A stretch of DNA of 64,000 bases. It comes from CBDCVO01 sp965223085. Its GTDB lineage: Bacteria; Pseudomonadota; Gammaproteobacteria; Ga0077536. The DNA lies in the NCBI GenBank assembly GCA_965223085.1, contig OZ244981.1:4464001-4528000 (forward strand), written 5' to 3'. The notes under the pieces are model-generated. The model was given only the letters and a program-made list of their open reading frames with translations. It did not search any database and had not been told where the DNA came from. This document shows, piece after piece, positions 8,432 to 17,460 of the stretch. How positions within the stretch are numbered: the first letter of the stretch is position 1; each line of letters opens with the position of its first letter. Made by a program: the position numbers and the translations under genes.

Positions 8432-9592
8432 ATGACGGCGACACAGCAAACCTACGACGCTGCGGAACTCGAACTTTTTCGCGGCAACGTTCGCCGCTTT
8501 GCGAAGGAAGCTATCGAACCTTATTACGCGGAGTGGGAGGCCGCCGAGATGTGGCCACGTGAGCTGTGGAATACCATCGGCGAAGCGGGATTATTGTGTG
8601 TCGATATACCAAAAGTCTATGGCGGTTTCGGCGCCAGCACCCGATTTTCTTTTGCGATTCTGGAAGAACTCGCGCGCGCCGGATACGGCGCGCTGTTCGG
8701 TTGTGTTGGAATGCAATCGGATATCCTTGCGCACTACCTGTTGAACTTGGGCAGCGAAGAACAGAAAACAGCGTACCTCCCAGGGATGGCGACCGGCGCA
8801 TGCGTAGCCGCCCTCGGGATGAGCGAACCTGGGGGCGGCAGTGACCTCCAAGCCATTAAAACGTTCGCCCAATTAGACGGAGATGATTTCATCATTAATG
8901 GGTCGAAAACTTTCATTAGCAACGGCTTTCATGCCGATATCGTGATCCTGGTCGCACGCACCGATCGCGACGCAAAACCGGCCGCGGGGATCTCGCTGAT
9001 TATCGTGCCAACCGACACGCCCGGTTTCAAGCTGGGCAAGAATCTAGCAAAGATGGGGTGCCATTCCGCGGATACGATGGAGCTGTTTTTCGAAGACGTC
9101 AGAGTGCCGCGTGCCAATTTGCTCGGTGAGTTGAATCAGGGATTTTATGCTACGCAAATCGAATTGCCACGTGAGCGCTTGACCGTTGCCGCGGGCGCCG
9201 TCGGTGCCTGTGAGGGCGTGTTAGAGTGGACAATCGAATACACCAAGCAACGACGGGCCTTTGACAGATCGCTCGCGGAATTCCAAAACACGCAATTCAA
9301 ACTCGCCGAGTATGCGACCGACACACGCGTGCATCGCGCATTTTATGAAGAATGTGTCGCTAAATGCCTGCGCGGCGAACTGGATACCGCAACCGCAAGC
9401 ATGGCCAAGCTCGCCTGCTCCGAAGCGCAGGGACGGGTGGTTGATGGTTGTCTGCAATTGTTCGGCGGTTACGGCTATATGCAAGAATACCCCATTAGTC
9501 GTGCCTATGTGGATGCGAGAGTTCAGCGCATATATGCAGGCACGTCCGAAATAATGAAGCTGATCATTGCGCGCGACTTGCTCAAACGTTGA
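8432..9592 (+). CDS. Acyl-CoA dehydrogenase
   Basis: A 386-residue FAD flavoprotein of full family length, cytosolic, catalysing alpha,beta-dehydrogenation of an acyl-CoA. Family signatures are the ALGMSEPGGGSDLQAIKT substrate/FAD motif near residue 130, the INGSKTFISNGFHAD strand, and the C-terminal QLFGGYGYMQEYPISR followed by YAGTSEIMKLIIA. The last contains the likely catalytic Glu (GTSEI). It starts 6 nt after the selenoprotein-like gene and is probably co-transcribed. The preferred chain is not evident. Confidence 0.92.
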   Translation: MTATQQTYDAAELELFRGNVRRFAKEAIEPYYAEWEAAEMWPRELWNTIGEAGLLCVDIPKVYGGFGASTRFSFAILEELARAGYGALFGCVGMQSDILAHYLLNLGSEEQKTAYLPGMATGACVAALGMSEPGGGSDLQAIKTFAQLDGDDFIINGSKTFISNGFHADIVILVARTDRDAKPAAGISLIIVPTDTPGFKLGKNLAKMGCHSADTMELFFEDVRVPRANLLGELNQGFYATQIELPRERLTVAAGAVGACEGVLEWTIEYTKQRRAFDRSLAEFQNTQFKLAEYATDTRVHRAFYEECVAKCLRGELDTATASMAKLACSEAQGRVVDGCLQLFGGYGYMQEYPISRAYVDARVQRIYAGTSEIMKLIIARDLLKR

Positions 9593-9707
9593 AAACGCCG
9601 AGCATAGAGAAGACGCACTTCCCCACGATGAGGAACACTGGCGCTAAGCACTTTAGTTAGGAGACCGGCAAACGCTTTCATCAATCTTGATGACGTTCGA
9701 GGCGAGT

Positions 9708-11252
9708 TTAAATCGTTCCTGCGCGTAGCTCTGCGACGATATGTTCGGCTTGGCGAATAGCCAGCGTGACGATCGTGAGTGTCGGCGGCGCTGCACCTGA
9801 TGATGCGAACTGGCTGCCGTCGGAGATGAACAGATTGGGCACTTCGTGCGTGCGACCAAAACCGTTGCAAACACCATCGGCAGGATCGACGCTCTGGCGG
9901 CACGTGCCCAAATTGTGGATTACCACGTTCGACTGGCGCGTATAGACTTCTTGAGCGCCCAGACCGCGTAACATCTCGGCGCCGCGCGCCATGGCGTGAT
10001 TTACCAAGGCCTTGTCATTAGGGTGAAAGCGCTTGTGGAGTTTCGGCACCGGATTGCCAAATTGATCGCGCACTGAATCATCGAGTGAGATGCGGTTTTC
10101 AAACGTTGGCATGTCTTCGCCGAGCACCGCAAGCGATGCGACGTTGCGATAGGATTCGATCAATTTCGCATAGTCGCTGCCCCAACCATCGGCTAAGGGC
10201 TCGTTCGGAAAACTCGATAAATGGATCCCGCGGGGGACAAACAGATAACCGCCGTGAAAGCCGCGACCCGGATCGTTTTTCATCTCATCGGCGACAAGCG
10301 CTGAATAAGTCGTGCCCTTAAAATTATCGACTCGCCCTGGCATTTCAGCGATCACCCGTGCGACCAAGTCAGTCATGTAATGCCGCCCTACCATGTCGGC
10401 CGAGTTCGCGAGTCCCCGGGGGAATTTACCCGATGTTGACAGCATTAATAAGCGTGGCGTTTCGACGCCGTTGGCCGCGACGCACACGGCCCGCGCACGT
10501 TGGCGCTGACGCGTCCCGGCCTCGTCGCTATAGACCACACCGGTAACACGTCCCCGGTCGTCGTGTTCGATCTTGGTCGCCATCGCATGGGTGCGCAGTT
10601 CGAAACGGCCCGACGCGTTTGCACGGGGCAACTCCGCATGTTTTGCCGACCACTTCGCACCAATGACACAACCGGCGGCGCAAAAACCGAATTGCCGGCA
10701 AGCGGGACGGCCATCCCAGGGTTTGGCATTGATCGCCATGTGTCCGCCGTTGACGTCGCGGTACCCGAAGCGTCGCGCCGCCGTTTTTAGCAACAGCGAA
10801 TGGTTATGTTCGGCAAGAAACGGGTTACCGTGGCGACCGGTTACGCCCATGCGTTTTTCGGCTTTCTCATAATACGGCTCGAGTTCCGTAAGCGTAAGCG
10901 GCCAGTCGATCAGGGTCGTACCGGGGATGTCGCCGTAGGTCGAACGCGGTTTAAATTCGTGCGCCTGCAAACGCAACGCGACACCGCCCCAGATCACCGA
11001 CGTGCCGCCGACCGCTTTGCCGATAAACACCGGCAAAGCGGGGTTGAGATCCCCTTCACTCAAACGCGTATCAGCCCATTTAATGCGGCGATACATTTCC
11101 GGCAGATCTTGGACGATATCGATCGGTCCGCCCGCCTCTAGACACACGACCGGCACACCACTGGCGGTCAGCTCCGCCGCTAAGGTACCGCCACCCGCAC
11201 CCGAACCAATGATGACCACTACCGAGTCGTCGTTATGAGCAAAGGTCGTCAT
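9708..11252 (-). CDS. GMC family oxidoreductase (large subunit)
   Basis: The protein starts best at the ATG at 11252, which overlaps the stop of the upstream small-subunit gene by four bases (ATGA); a longer frame to 11351 is antisense-like filler. It opens with an FAD-binding Rossmann motif (IIGSGAGGGTLAAEL). The C-terminal GMC_oxred_C domain holds the HNLGTC segment with the active-site His region and ends with FISDGSQFASSGAAPPTLT. About 514 residues. Such proteins pair with gluconate 2-dehydrogenase subunit 3-like proteins and donate electrons to cytochromes. It lacks its own signal peptide and is probably carried through Tat by its partner. Confidence 0.88.
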   Translation of the reverse strand: MTTFAHNDDSVVVIIGSGAGGGTLAAELTASGVPVVCLEAGGPIDIVQDLPEMYRRIKWADTRLSEGDLNPALPVFIGKAVGGTSVIWGGVALRLQAHEFKPRSTYGDIPGTTLIDWPLTLTELEPYYEKAEKRMGVTGRHGNPFLAEHNHSLLLKTAARRFGYRDVNGGHMAINAKPWDGRPACRQFGFCAAGCVIGAKWSAKHAELPRANASGRFELRTHAMATKIEHDDRGRVTGVVYSDEAGTRQRQRARAVCVAANGVETPRLLMLSTSGKFPRGLANSADMVGRHYMTDLVARVIAEMPGRVDNFKGTTYSALVADEMKNDPGRGFHGGYLFVPRGIHLSSFPNEPLADGWGSDYAKLIESYRNVASLAVLGEDMPTFENRISLDDSVRDQFGNPVPKLHKRFHPNDKALVNHAMARGAEMLRGLGAQEVYTRQSNVVIHNLGTCRQSVDPADGVCNGFGRTHEVPNLFISDGSQFASSGAAPPTLTIVTLAIRQAEHIVAELRAGTI

Positions 11253-11800
11253 CCTGTTTTTACCGCCGGCAACCAGTCGATATCGACGAGTTCTCGCGTG
11301 ACCCAACCACCGAAAGCGAGCGATGGCCCAGGATAGCCAAAATGTGGCCACACGTCGGGATCGCGATACACGGCGCTAACGGTGGCCCGGCGAGCAAGTT
11401 TGAAGAAGGCGTCGTGTTGCAGTTCCGTCAGTGCTGTTTCACGCGCGCTTTGTTCAAGATCGATGAAGTTATCCGGCAACTGGCGCAACCCATCTTTTAT
11501 CAGGCGCGCGCGTGAAGCATCACGGGATGCCATGCTATCCAGTTGTTTTACCGCCTGCGCGTAATAGCCGTCGTCGAGAAATTCGTGCGGGAACAGGGTC
11601 CGCGCTAGCTGCAACAGCACCCGTGCCTCGTCGGCTCGCAGGACCGACAATTCCTCGAGGCGCTTACTCAGCTCGCCGCTAGCAGCAGTCGCGAATCGCC
11701 ACCCGGCGCTCGCAGCAAAGACACTGCTGCCGAGGGCTGTCATGAGAAACCGACGTCGGTCCCGGGCGAAAACTAGGCGATTTGATTTCATATCGGACAT
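11249..11800 (-). CDS. Tat-exported gluconate 2-dehydrogenase subunit 3-like protein
   Basis: The start at 11800 is set by an AAGGAG 7 nt upstream; longer forms to 12013 lack support. The N-terminus has a twin-arginine signal (RDRRRFLMTALGSSVFAAS) and an Ala-rich h-region. The rest (about 150 residues) fits the gluconate 2-dehydrogenase subunit 3 family, with an LQLARTLFPHEF segment and PHFGYPGPSLAFGGWV near the end. It should hitch-hike the coupled GMC oxidoreductase to the periplasm. No CXXCH is present, so an electron acceptor must be encoded elsewhere. Confidence 0.82.
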   Translation of the reverse strand: MSDMKSNRLVFARDRRRFLMTALGSSVFAASAGWRFATAASGELSKRLEELSVLRADEARVLLQLARTLFPHEFLDDGYYAQAVKQLDSMASRDASRARLIKDGLRQLPDNFIDLEQSARETALTELQHDAFFKLARRATVSAVYRDPDVWPHFGYPGPSLAFGGWVTRELVDIDWLPAVKTG

Positions 11801-12140
11801 GAAAAGCTCCTTGTGAAGCGAGTGGTTCGGTTGCACGGTGAGGTGCTCGCCAACCCCGAGGACATCGTGATAGAGGACATCATAAGCGAATAATAAACAT
11901 CCAGCGAAAAATGAGCGCGTCTCGCTAAGGCTGGCGAACCGCTTGACGGCGCCCGGGGCGCGCGATCCCTGGTCGAAAAGCGCTCTATCCGACGCGCGCA
12001 GACATATGCACATGCAAAGTTTTTAGCGCCCAAAGCCGATAAAATTCGAGAGAAAATTCAAGCCTACTGCAGCAGAAGCGATCGATGTTGAATTGGCATA
12101 TGTTGCGGGAGAACGGCGAGTTTCGTATCGATAGTAGTAG
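11801..12140. other. Intergenic region upstream of the GMC operon
   Basis: A 340-base gap. On the minus strand a TATGAT hexamer (11884-11879) could be a -10 for the GMC operon, but no convincing -35 was found at 17 bp. No protein-like reading frame is supported. Confidence 0.4.
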
Positions 12141-12571
12141 CTCTGGATCGTCGGCATCGCGTTCGCATTACTGGTGGCGTGGCGGGTATTAGGCGCTGGC
12201 ACGCATAACGCACCGGAAATACACGCTGCCATTAAAGCCGAAATCGCACAGGACTATCGCCGCGAACTCATCAACAAAGTAAGCGCCGCACATGAGGCCG
12301 GTGATGATGTCACAGTAGCAGAACTCAACGGCCCGCTCACCACAGAGGACGGTATCAGCGTAGAAGTCGATAACGTCTCCATCTCGACGCTGCTAACGCA
12401 CTGGTCGATTGACGAAGACGCTATGGGAGGTTCGACTACCGTTTAATCGCGGATGGAACCACCCGCGAGCAAGGCCGACGTTACGTGCACGTTTCACGCA
12501 GCGGTTTCGGCAACGTCTGGTCGATTTGCGACAGCGGCACGCTGAGTTATTACATGAATTTCGTTTATTGA
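12141..12571 (+). pseudogene. Frameshifted membrane-anchored hypothetical protein
   Basis: After a stop at 12138-12140, frame 3 reads a hydrophobic segment (LWIVGIAFALLVAWRVL), then about 85 polar residues to a stop at 12446. From about 12419, frame 2 continues with natural-looking sequence (YGRFDYRLIADGTTREQG, then SRSGFGNVWSICDSGTL) to TGA at 12569-12571. Read together this is one small membrane-anchored protein of about 140 residues broken by one frameshift near GCTATGGG at 12420. No clear start codon with Shine-Dalgarno precedes the hydrophobic segment. The protein is not recognised. It could be decay or a base-call error. Confidence 0.4.
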
Positions 12572-12694
12572 CGGATGCGTCGCGGCTACTCCTTCGAGAA
12601 CGTTACGGCAGATGAGCTTTTCAGCCGTCACACACTGATCTCACTCGCGTGATTTGAGTGGCCATATACGCTAATATTTTGCCCTAACTACGCC

Positions 12695-13384
12695 GTGCTT
12701 CGTGGCGTACTTAATCGAAGTGGAGGTTCCCTGATCCGAAATTCCGGTCGGCGCCGCGCCATGCTCGCGCATATCCATTGGCTGCCGTCTCTCGGCTTAT
12801 TCGTCGCCGGCATCATATTTTGGGGCGGATTCAATACCGCAATGGAGCTTACCAACGCAGAATCGTTTTGCATTTCGTGTCACGAAATGCGCGAAAATGT
12901 TTTTCGCGAATACCAGCAAACCATACACTACAACAACCGTACCGGGGTGCGCGCAACTTGCCCGGACTGCCACGTCCCGAATGATTGGCCTCATATGGTC
13001 GTGCGCAAGGTCGGTGCCACCGCCGAGTTGTATCACGCGCTACGTGGTTCGATCGATACCCGCGAGAAGTTTATCGATAAGCGCTTGCACCTGGCGCGCA
13101 AAGTATGGGCCGATATGGCGGCAACCGATTCGCGCGAGTGCCGCAATTGCCATGGTTTCGAATATATGGACGGGAGCCGCCAAACGGGCAGCGCCGCGAC
13201 CCAACATGAAAACGCGCGCGCCGCCGGACAGACCTGTATTGATTGCCATAAAGGCATCGCCCACACTTTGCCGGAAGCCTTTCTCGAAGACGAACACGAA
13301 CGCTTCGAACGCGACGGTGTCGACTGCGCCAGCTGCCATAAGGGCATGGCCCGCGCTGAAACTGACGAAGACTGGGACTTTTAG
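12695..13384 (+). CDS. NapC/NirT-type cytochrome c with five haem motifs
   Basis: A 229-residue membrane-anchored quinol dehydrogenase. One transmembrane helix (LPSLGLFVAGIIFWGG, residues 30-45) is followed by CXXCH motifs at about 59 (CISCH), 89 (CPDCH), 149 (CRNCH), 181 (CIDCH) and 211 (CASCH). NapC and NrfH carry four; the fifth, near the C-terminus, is extra. It would pass electrons from quinol to the periplasmic cytochrome and molybdoenzyme encoded next. The GTG start at 12695 lacks a Shine-Dalgarno. GGAGG at 12722 lies before an in-frame CTG, and ATG 12761 is another option. Confidence 0.88.
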   Translation: MLRGVLNRSGGSLIRNSGRRRAMLAHIHWLPSLGLFVAGIIFWGGFNTAMELTNAESFCISCHEMRENVFREYQQTIHYNNRTGVRATCPDCHVPNDWPHMVVRKVGATAELYHALRGSIDTREKFIDKRLHLARKVWADMAATDSRECRNCHGFEYMDGSRQTGSAATQHENARAAGQTCIDCHKGIAHTLPEAFLEDEHERFERDGVDCASCHKGMARAETDEDWDF

Positions 13385-13416
13385 GCAGACCTAAGAAGTA
13401 CTCACCCGAGCAGACC

Positions 13417-13430
13417 TTGATGGAGATCAA
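13417..13430. promoter_or_regulatory. FNR/Anr box
   Basis: TTGAT-GGAG-ATCAA is an exact match to the FNR/Anr consensus palindrome. Its centre is about 81 bp before the ATG at 13505, so a class II promoter (-41.5) would start near 13465. It sits between the NapC-like gene and the diheme cytochrome gene, implying oxygen-limited induction of the molybdoenzyme part of the cluster. Confidence 0.65.
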
Positions 13431-13504
13431 TGCATTCGGCGAGAGAACCGGACTATACAACTTTGATCCACGCGACCAAATAATCCCTACGGGAGTGAAT
13501 CACA

Positions 13505-14179
13505 ATGCGAAAATTTAAGTGCCCCTGGATCTTCGTGCGCGGTACCGGCGCCTTGCTCGCGCTCATCGCAACGAGTCCAGAACCGGCTGCCGAGCCGAGC
13601 GACATGGCCTTGGGCGAGAAGCTCTACCTACAGAACTGTGTGTTTTGCCATCAAGCCGACGCCATCGGCAAAGCGGGGTTTGCACCATCGCTGACGAACC
13701 CAGAGTTGCTCGCGACAGCCTCTGATCGCTTCCTGCAAAGCACTATTCGAGATGGGCGTAGCGGTACCGGCATGCCGCCCTTTGCGCACCTGGGTCGCAA
13801 CGGCATTAAGTCGATCGTTGCTTACCTGCGCTCGCACACGACGGTCCCGAACCGCAGTGAAGAGATCGATGCGATGGCGACATCCGGCGGCGATCCGGCA
13901 CTCGGTAAACACTGGTTCGATCAAATTTGCTCCACCTGTCACGGAGCGAACGGCGACGGTTATGCCGCCGGTGGAACCGGTACCGCAATCGGCAATCCGG
14001 CGTTCCTGGACAAAGCCAGTGACGGTTTCATCCGCGAGACTGTCAAACATGGCCGCTCTAACACCCGTATGCGAGGATTCCAGGGCCCCGAGGGTCTGGC
14101 CAACTTATCCGATGCCGAAATCGACGACCTAATTGCGTATCTGCGCAGCTTGGCTAGCGCTGGAGGAGAACAACCATGA
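13505..14179 (+). CDS. Diheme cytochrome c
   Basis: A 224-residue periplasmic protein with an N-terminal signal segment (GTGALLALIATSPEPAA). It has two class I cytochrome c domains, each with a CXXCH (CVFCH about residue 45, CSTCH about residue 142) and a downstream Met region (GRSGTGMPPFAHLG and GRSNTRMRGFQGP). GGGAG lies 9 nt before the ATG. The stop overlaps the start of the molybdoenzyme gene by four bases. It occupies the place of NapB, so the likely role is electron transfer from the NapC-like protein to the molybdoenzyme, though it is unrelated to NapB in fold. Confidence 0.9.
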   Translation: MRKFKCPWIFVRGTGALLALIATSPEPAAEPSDMALGEKLYLQNCVFCHQADAIGKAGFAPSLTNPELLATASDRFLQSTIRDGRSGTGMPPFAHLGRNGIKSIVAYLRSHTTVPNRSEEIDAMATSGGDPALGKHWFDQICSTCHGANGDGYAAGGTGTAIGNPAFLDKASDGFIRETVKHGRSNTRMRGFQGPEGLANLSDAEIDDLIAYLRSLASAGGEQP

Positions 14180-16866
14180 AACGCATCAAAATGAATCGGC
14201 GTACGTTTATTAAAGGCAGTGGCTTTATTACCTCCGCCGCTGCCGGCGCGGGACTTTACGTAGCCGACAATCCGGAATTGGAGGCGGCGGAACCGGCACC
14301 AGCCGATCGCGGCACGGCACTCGCGCAGTGCCCCTACTGTGGCGTCGGCTGCGGGACCATCATACACACCGAAAACGGCAAGATCGTTTCGATGCGCCCA
14401 GATAAGGATCATCCGACGAATTTCGGTTTGCAATGCATCAAGGGGCTGACCGCCGCCGAGCCGATCTACGTCGATCGTATGAAAGGTGACGCTTATGTAC
14501 GCAAAGACGTATGGGAAGAATGGAACAAACCCGATCACGGCGATTTGGGTTACGTCACGACGAGCAAAGGTTCGTTCGAGGAGGAACATTTCGTGCGTGT
14601 GCCGTACGCCCAGGCATCCGAGCTGGTCGCGCATAAGATCGCCTATCTCGTAAAAACACACGGCGGTAACTCGATTGCGCTGTATGGCTCAGGCCAGCTG
14701 ACCATGGAAGGCCAGTACCTCGAAAACCTATTCATGAAAGGCGTGCTCGGCTCGAACACCATCGAGGCCAATGCGCGCATGTGCATGACATCAGCCGTGA
14801 CTGGCTACTTCGCCACCCTGGGCTCGGACACGCCACCGCTCGCTTACGACGATATCGAGCTCAGCGATCTGATCATGCACTTCGGTCATAACGCACGCGA
14901 GTCGCATCCGATAATTTTCTGGCGCGCCGCTGATCACAAAAAGAAAACTGATATCCCAACTATCATCGTCGATCCGCGCCGCACCGGTACCGTGATGGGG
15001 TATGAAGATATCAATGCCGAGAATACCGTGCACGTGCCGATCCTCAATGGTGACATCAGTTTTCTCAACGCCATCGCCCACGTCTTACTGAAAGATCACC
15101 CCGATGTTATCGATTGGGATTTTGTGCGTGCCCATACGACCGGCTGGGAAACCTACACCGAGGGCGTGCTCAAGAACTACAGCCCTGATCAAGTACAGGA
15201 CCGCATGGGCGGGCCGGGTCACGACGTCTCACCCGCCCTGATCCGGCGTGTCGCGAGCATGTTCGCCGACGCCACGCGCAAGCGCCTCGCGCGCAGCAAG
15301 GGCAAACAGGACGGTCAGGGTTACGGCGGCGTGATCATCATGTGGGGCATCGGTTACAACCAACACATTCACGGTCAGCACAACGTTATTTCCATCATTA
15401 ACCTGCTCACCCTGACGGGCAATCTCGCCAAGCCGGGTTGTGGACCGTTTTCTATGACCGGACAGCCAAACGCCATGGGAGAGCGTTTCACGGGTGGACT
15501 AACCGGGCGGCTACCGTTTAATCAGCCGCTCAACAACGAAGCGCATCGCAAGCACATGGCCAAACACTGGCACGTACCCGAAGAAAATCTCATTACCGCC
15601 ACAAATTCTAAGAATCCGGGTTATGCAGTCGGCATGATGGAGCGCGCGTTGAAGGGTGACGTGAAAGCGATGTTTCTCGTCTACGCGACGCATGTCGATC
15701 TACCCGATCAGGAAAACCTGGTGCGCCCGGCGTTGTCAAAGACGTTCAATGTCGTACAAGAAATTTACCGCCACGCTGCGAATAATTTATATGCGGACGT
15801 AATTTTTCCCGCCGCAACTTGGGGTGAAGTCAACGGCGTCTATATCAGCTCTGAACGACGCATCAATATTTGCGAGCAAGCGGCGTTACCGCCACCCGGC
15901 TGCCTACCGGACCTCGATATGGTGGTCGATAAAGGCAAGGAGATCGCCCACTTGCTCGGTCTCGACGCCGATGCGATTTTTCCGTGGAAGAAAGACAAAA
16001 ATGGTTTCATCGACACCGAGGAAGTCTTTCGCGACGTGGTGCGCGCCTCGGCCGGCACCGACACCGATCTGACCGGTATTCTCGAAGTTGAGAAGCTCGA
16101 TGGCACCAGCCCCTACGAACAACTCAAGGCTCTGCGCGGCATCCAGTGGCCGGCGCCAACCTACGAAATGGCCAAAAACGGTGGGGCCAAACGGCGCTTC
16201 ATGATGCAGGAAGGACAATGGGACAATCGACCCTACGGTTATTTTCGTACCGGCGACGGCAAAGTGCACATGAAGCTCTGCGAACAGGACTACAGCAACC
16301 GCGAAGCGCTAACTAATAAACTAATGGCCTTCGGGGTCGAGAAAGGGCTTTATACGATCGATCATCTCGATCTCATCAACGAAGCGCGCGACAAGGGACT
16401 GACTCCGGACATACCGGATCTCGAGTTTCGTGGCAAACCGTGGGATCAGGTACCCGATGACAAATTCCCTTACTGGTTCGGACTCGGAGTGGTCTACGAG
16501 CATTTCCATACCGCGAAGTCGAACCGCAGCCCGACCACGCGACGCCTCGTACCTGAGATGTACGTCGAAATCCATCCGGATGACGCCAGCGATCTCGGTA
16601 TTGCGGATGGCGATCTGGTGCGCGTCGTGACGCGACGGGGGCAACTCGAGGCCCGTGCCCAGGTGGGCACCAATTCATTGGTAAAGCCCTCTCGCAACAA
16701 TGTCCCGCGCGGCTATATGTTCGGACCCTGGAACCTGTCGGTCGCCGACAGCGCCGTACCGGAGAAGAATAAGTGGTTGGCGAACCGCGTCACTAGTCGG
16801 ATCTGGGATCCGGTGTCCGGCCAAGTCGACTTCAAAAAGTCGGCGGCGCGTATCGAAAAAATATGA
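14176..16866 (+). CDS. NapA-like periplasmic molybdopterin oxidoreductase
   Basis: An 896-residue protein of the bis-MGD DMSO reductase superfamily. Tat signal NRRTFIKGSGF at residues 8-18. The [4Fe-4S] site is C52-X2-C55-X3-C59-X27-C87 (CPYCGVGCG to CIKG), with the NapA/Fdh-type Lys following the last Cys. The molybdenum ligand is probably Cys203 in ANARMCMTSAV, as in NapA, not Sec. The FSMTGQPNAMG and C-terminal FKKSAARI segments also resemble NapA. Overall it is closest to periplasmic nitrate reductase, but the EEWNKPDHGDLGYV insert and the partners (no NapB/NapD) make the substrate uncertain; another oxyanion or formate-type reaction is possible. Confidence 0.88.
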   Translation: MKRIKMNRRTFIKGSGFITSAAAGAGLYVADNPELEAAEPAPADRGTALAQCPYCGVGCGTIIHTENGKIVSMRPDKDHPTNFGLQCIKGLTAAEPIYVDRMKGDAYVRKDVWEEWNKPDHGDLGYVTTSKGSFEEEHFVRVPYAQASELVAHKIAYLVKTHGGNSIALYGSGQLTMEGQYLENLFMKGVLGSNTIEANARMCMTSAVTGYFATLGSDTPPLAYDDIELSDLIMHFGHNARESHPIIFWRAADHKKKTDIPTIIVDPRRTGTVMGYEDINAENTVHVPILNGDISFLNAIAHVLLKDHPDVIDWDFVRAHTTGWETYTEGVLKNYSPDQVQDRMGGPGHDVSPALIRRVASMFADATRKRLARSKGKQDGQGYGGVIIMWGIGYNQHIHGQHNVISIINLLTLTGNLAKPGCGPFSMTGQPNAMGERFTGGLTGRLPFNQPLNNEAHRKHMAKHWHVPEENLITATNSKNPGYAVGMMERALKGDVKAMFLVYATHVDLPDQENLVRPALSKTFNVVQEIYRHAANNLYADVIFPAATWGEVNGVYISSERRINICEQAALPPPGCLPDLDMVVDKGKEIAHLLGLDADAIFPWKKDKNGFIDTEEVFRDVVRASAGTDTDLTGILEVEKLDGTSPYEQLKALRGIQWPAPTYEMAKNGGAKRRFMMQEGQWDNRPYGYFRTGDGKVHMKLCEQDYSNREALTNKLMAFGVEKGLYTIDHLDLINEARDKGLTPDIPDLEFRGKPWDQVPDDKFPYWFGLGVVYEHFHTAKSNRSPTTRRLVPEMYVEIHPDDASDLGIADGDLVRVVTRRGQLEARAQVGTNSLVKPSRNNVPRGYMFGPWNLSVADSAVPEKNKWLANRVTSRIWDPVSGQVDFKKSAARIEKI

Positions 16867-16885
16867 ACAGTGCCGCCTGATACCG

Positions 16886-17455
16886 GTGCAACGACGCAGG
16901 TTTCTACTCCAGCAGCTCATCGCGGCCGCCGCGGCCGCGGTCAACCCACTGGCCAGCGCGGTCGGCGGTGCAACACCCCGCTACCTGCGACCACCGGGCG
17001 CGCTGCCTCGCGGTGAGTTTGAACAGCGCTGCATAGGCTGTAGCCAATGCGCTGCTATTTGTCCGAACCGTTGTATTCAATACTTCGGCACAGAGAACGG
17101 GCTCTCGTCGTTGAACACGCCCTATATCATTCCGCGGGAGAAGGCCTGCATCTTGTGCATGAAATGCGGCACGATCTGCCCGACTGATGCACTCACCCCG
17201 ATCCCGCGTAAACTCGATGCAATTCTCACCGGTGTTGACATGGGTCGCGCCCGGGTCGACAAAAATCTATGTTTGTCCTACCAGGGCAAAACCTGCGGCG
17301 TGTGCTACCGCGCCTGTCCCTTGCCTGATGTTGCGATCAAGGTCGGGATGCTCGAACAACCCACGGTAAACGAAGCCTGTGTCGGCTGCGGACTGTGCGA
17401 GCGATCTTGCATCCAGATCCCGCACGCCATACGCATCGTTCCTCACTACGGTTAG
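16886..17455 (+). CDS. NapG/MauM-type ferredoxin (first copy)
   Basis: I place the start at the GTG at 16886, 19 nt after the molybdoenzyme stop, because it opens directly with a Tat signal (QRRRFLLQQLIAAAAAAV). About 189 residues with four [4Fe-4S] Cys clusters: CIGCSQCAAICP, CILCMKCGTICP, CGVCYRACP and CVGCGLCERSC. NapG is a periplasmic electron carrier that works with membrane NapH to feed quinol electrons to Nap. The next gene is NapH-like, 5 nt downstream, as in canonical nap operons. Confidence 0.85.
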   Translation: MQRRRFLLQQLIAAAAAAVNPLASAVGGATPRYLRPPGALPRGEFEQRCIGCSQCAAICPNRCIQYFGTENGLSSLNTPYIIPREKACILCMKCGTICPTDALTPIPRKLDAILTGVDMGRARVDKNLCLSYQGKTCGVCYRACPLPDVAIKVGMLEQPTVNEACVGCGLCERSCIQIPHAIRIVPHYG

Positions 17456-17460
17456 TCACG

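Noticed and set aside
14176..16866. Selenocysteine in the molybdoenzyme
   Set aside because: The Mo-ligand position is a Cys codon (ARMCMTSAV) and no in-frame TGA occurs.
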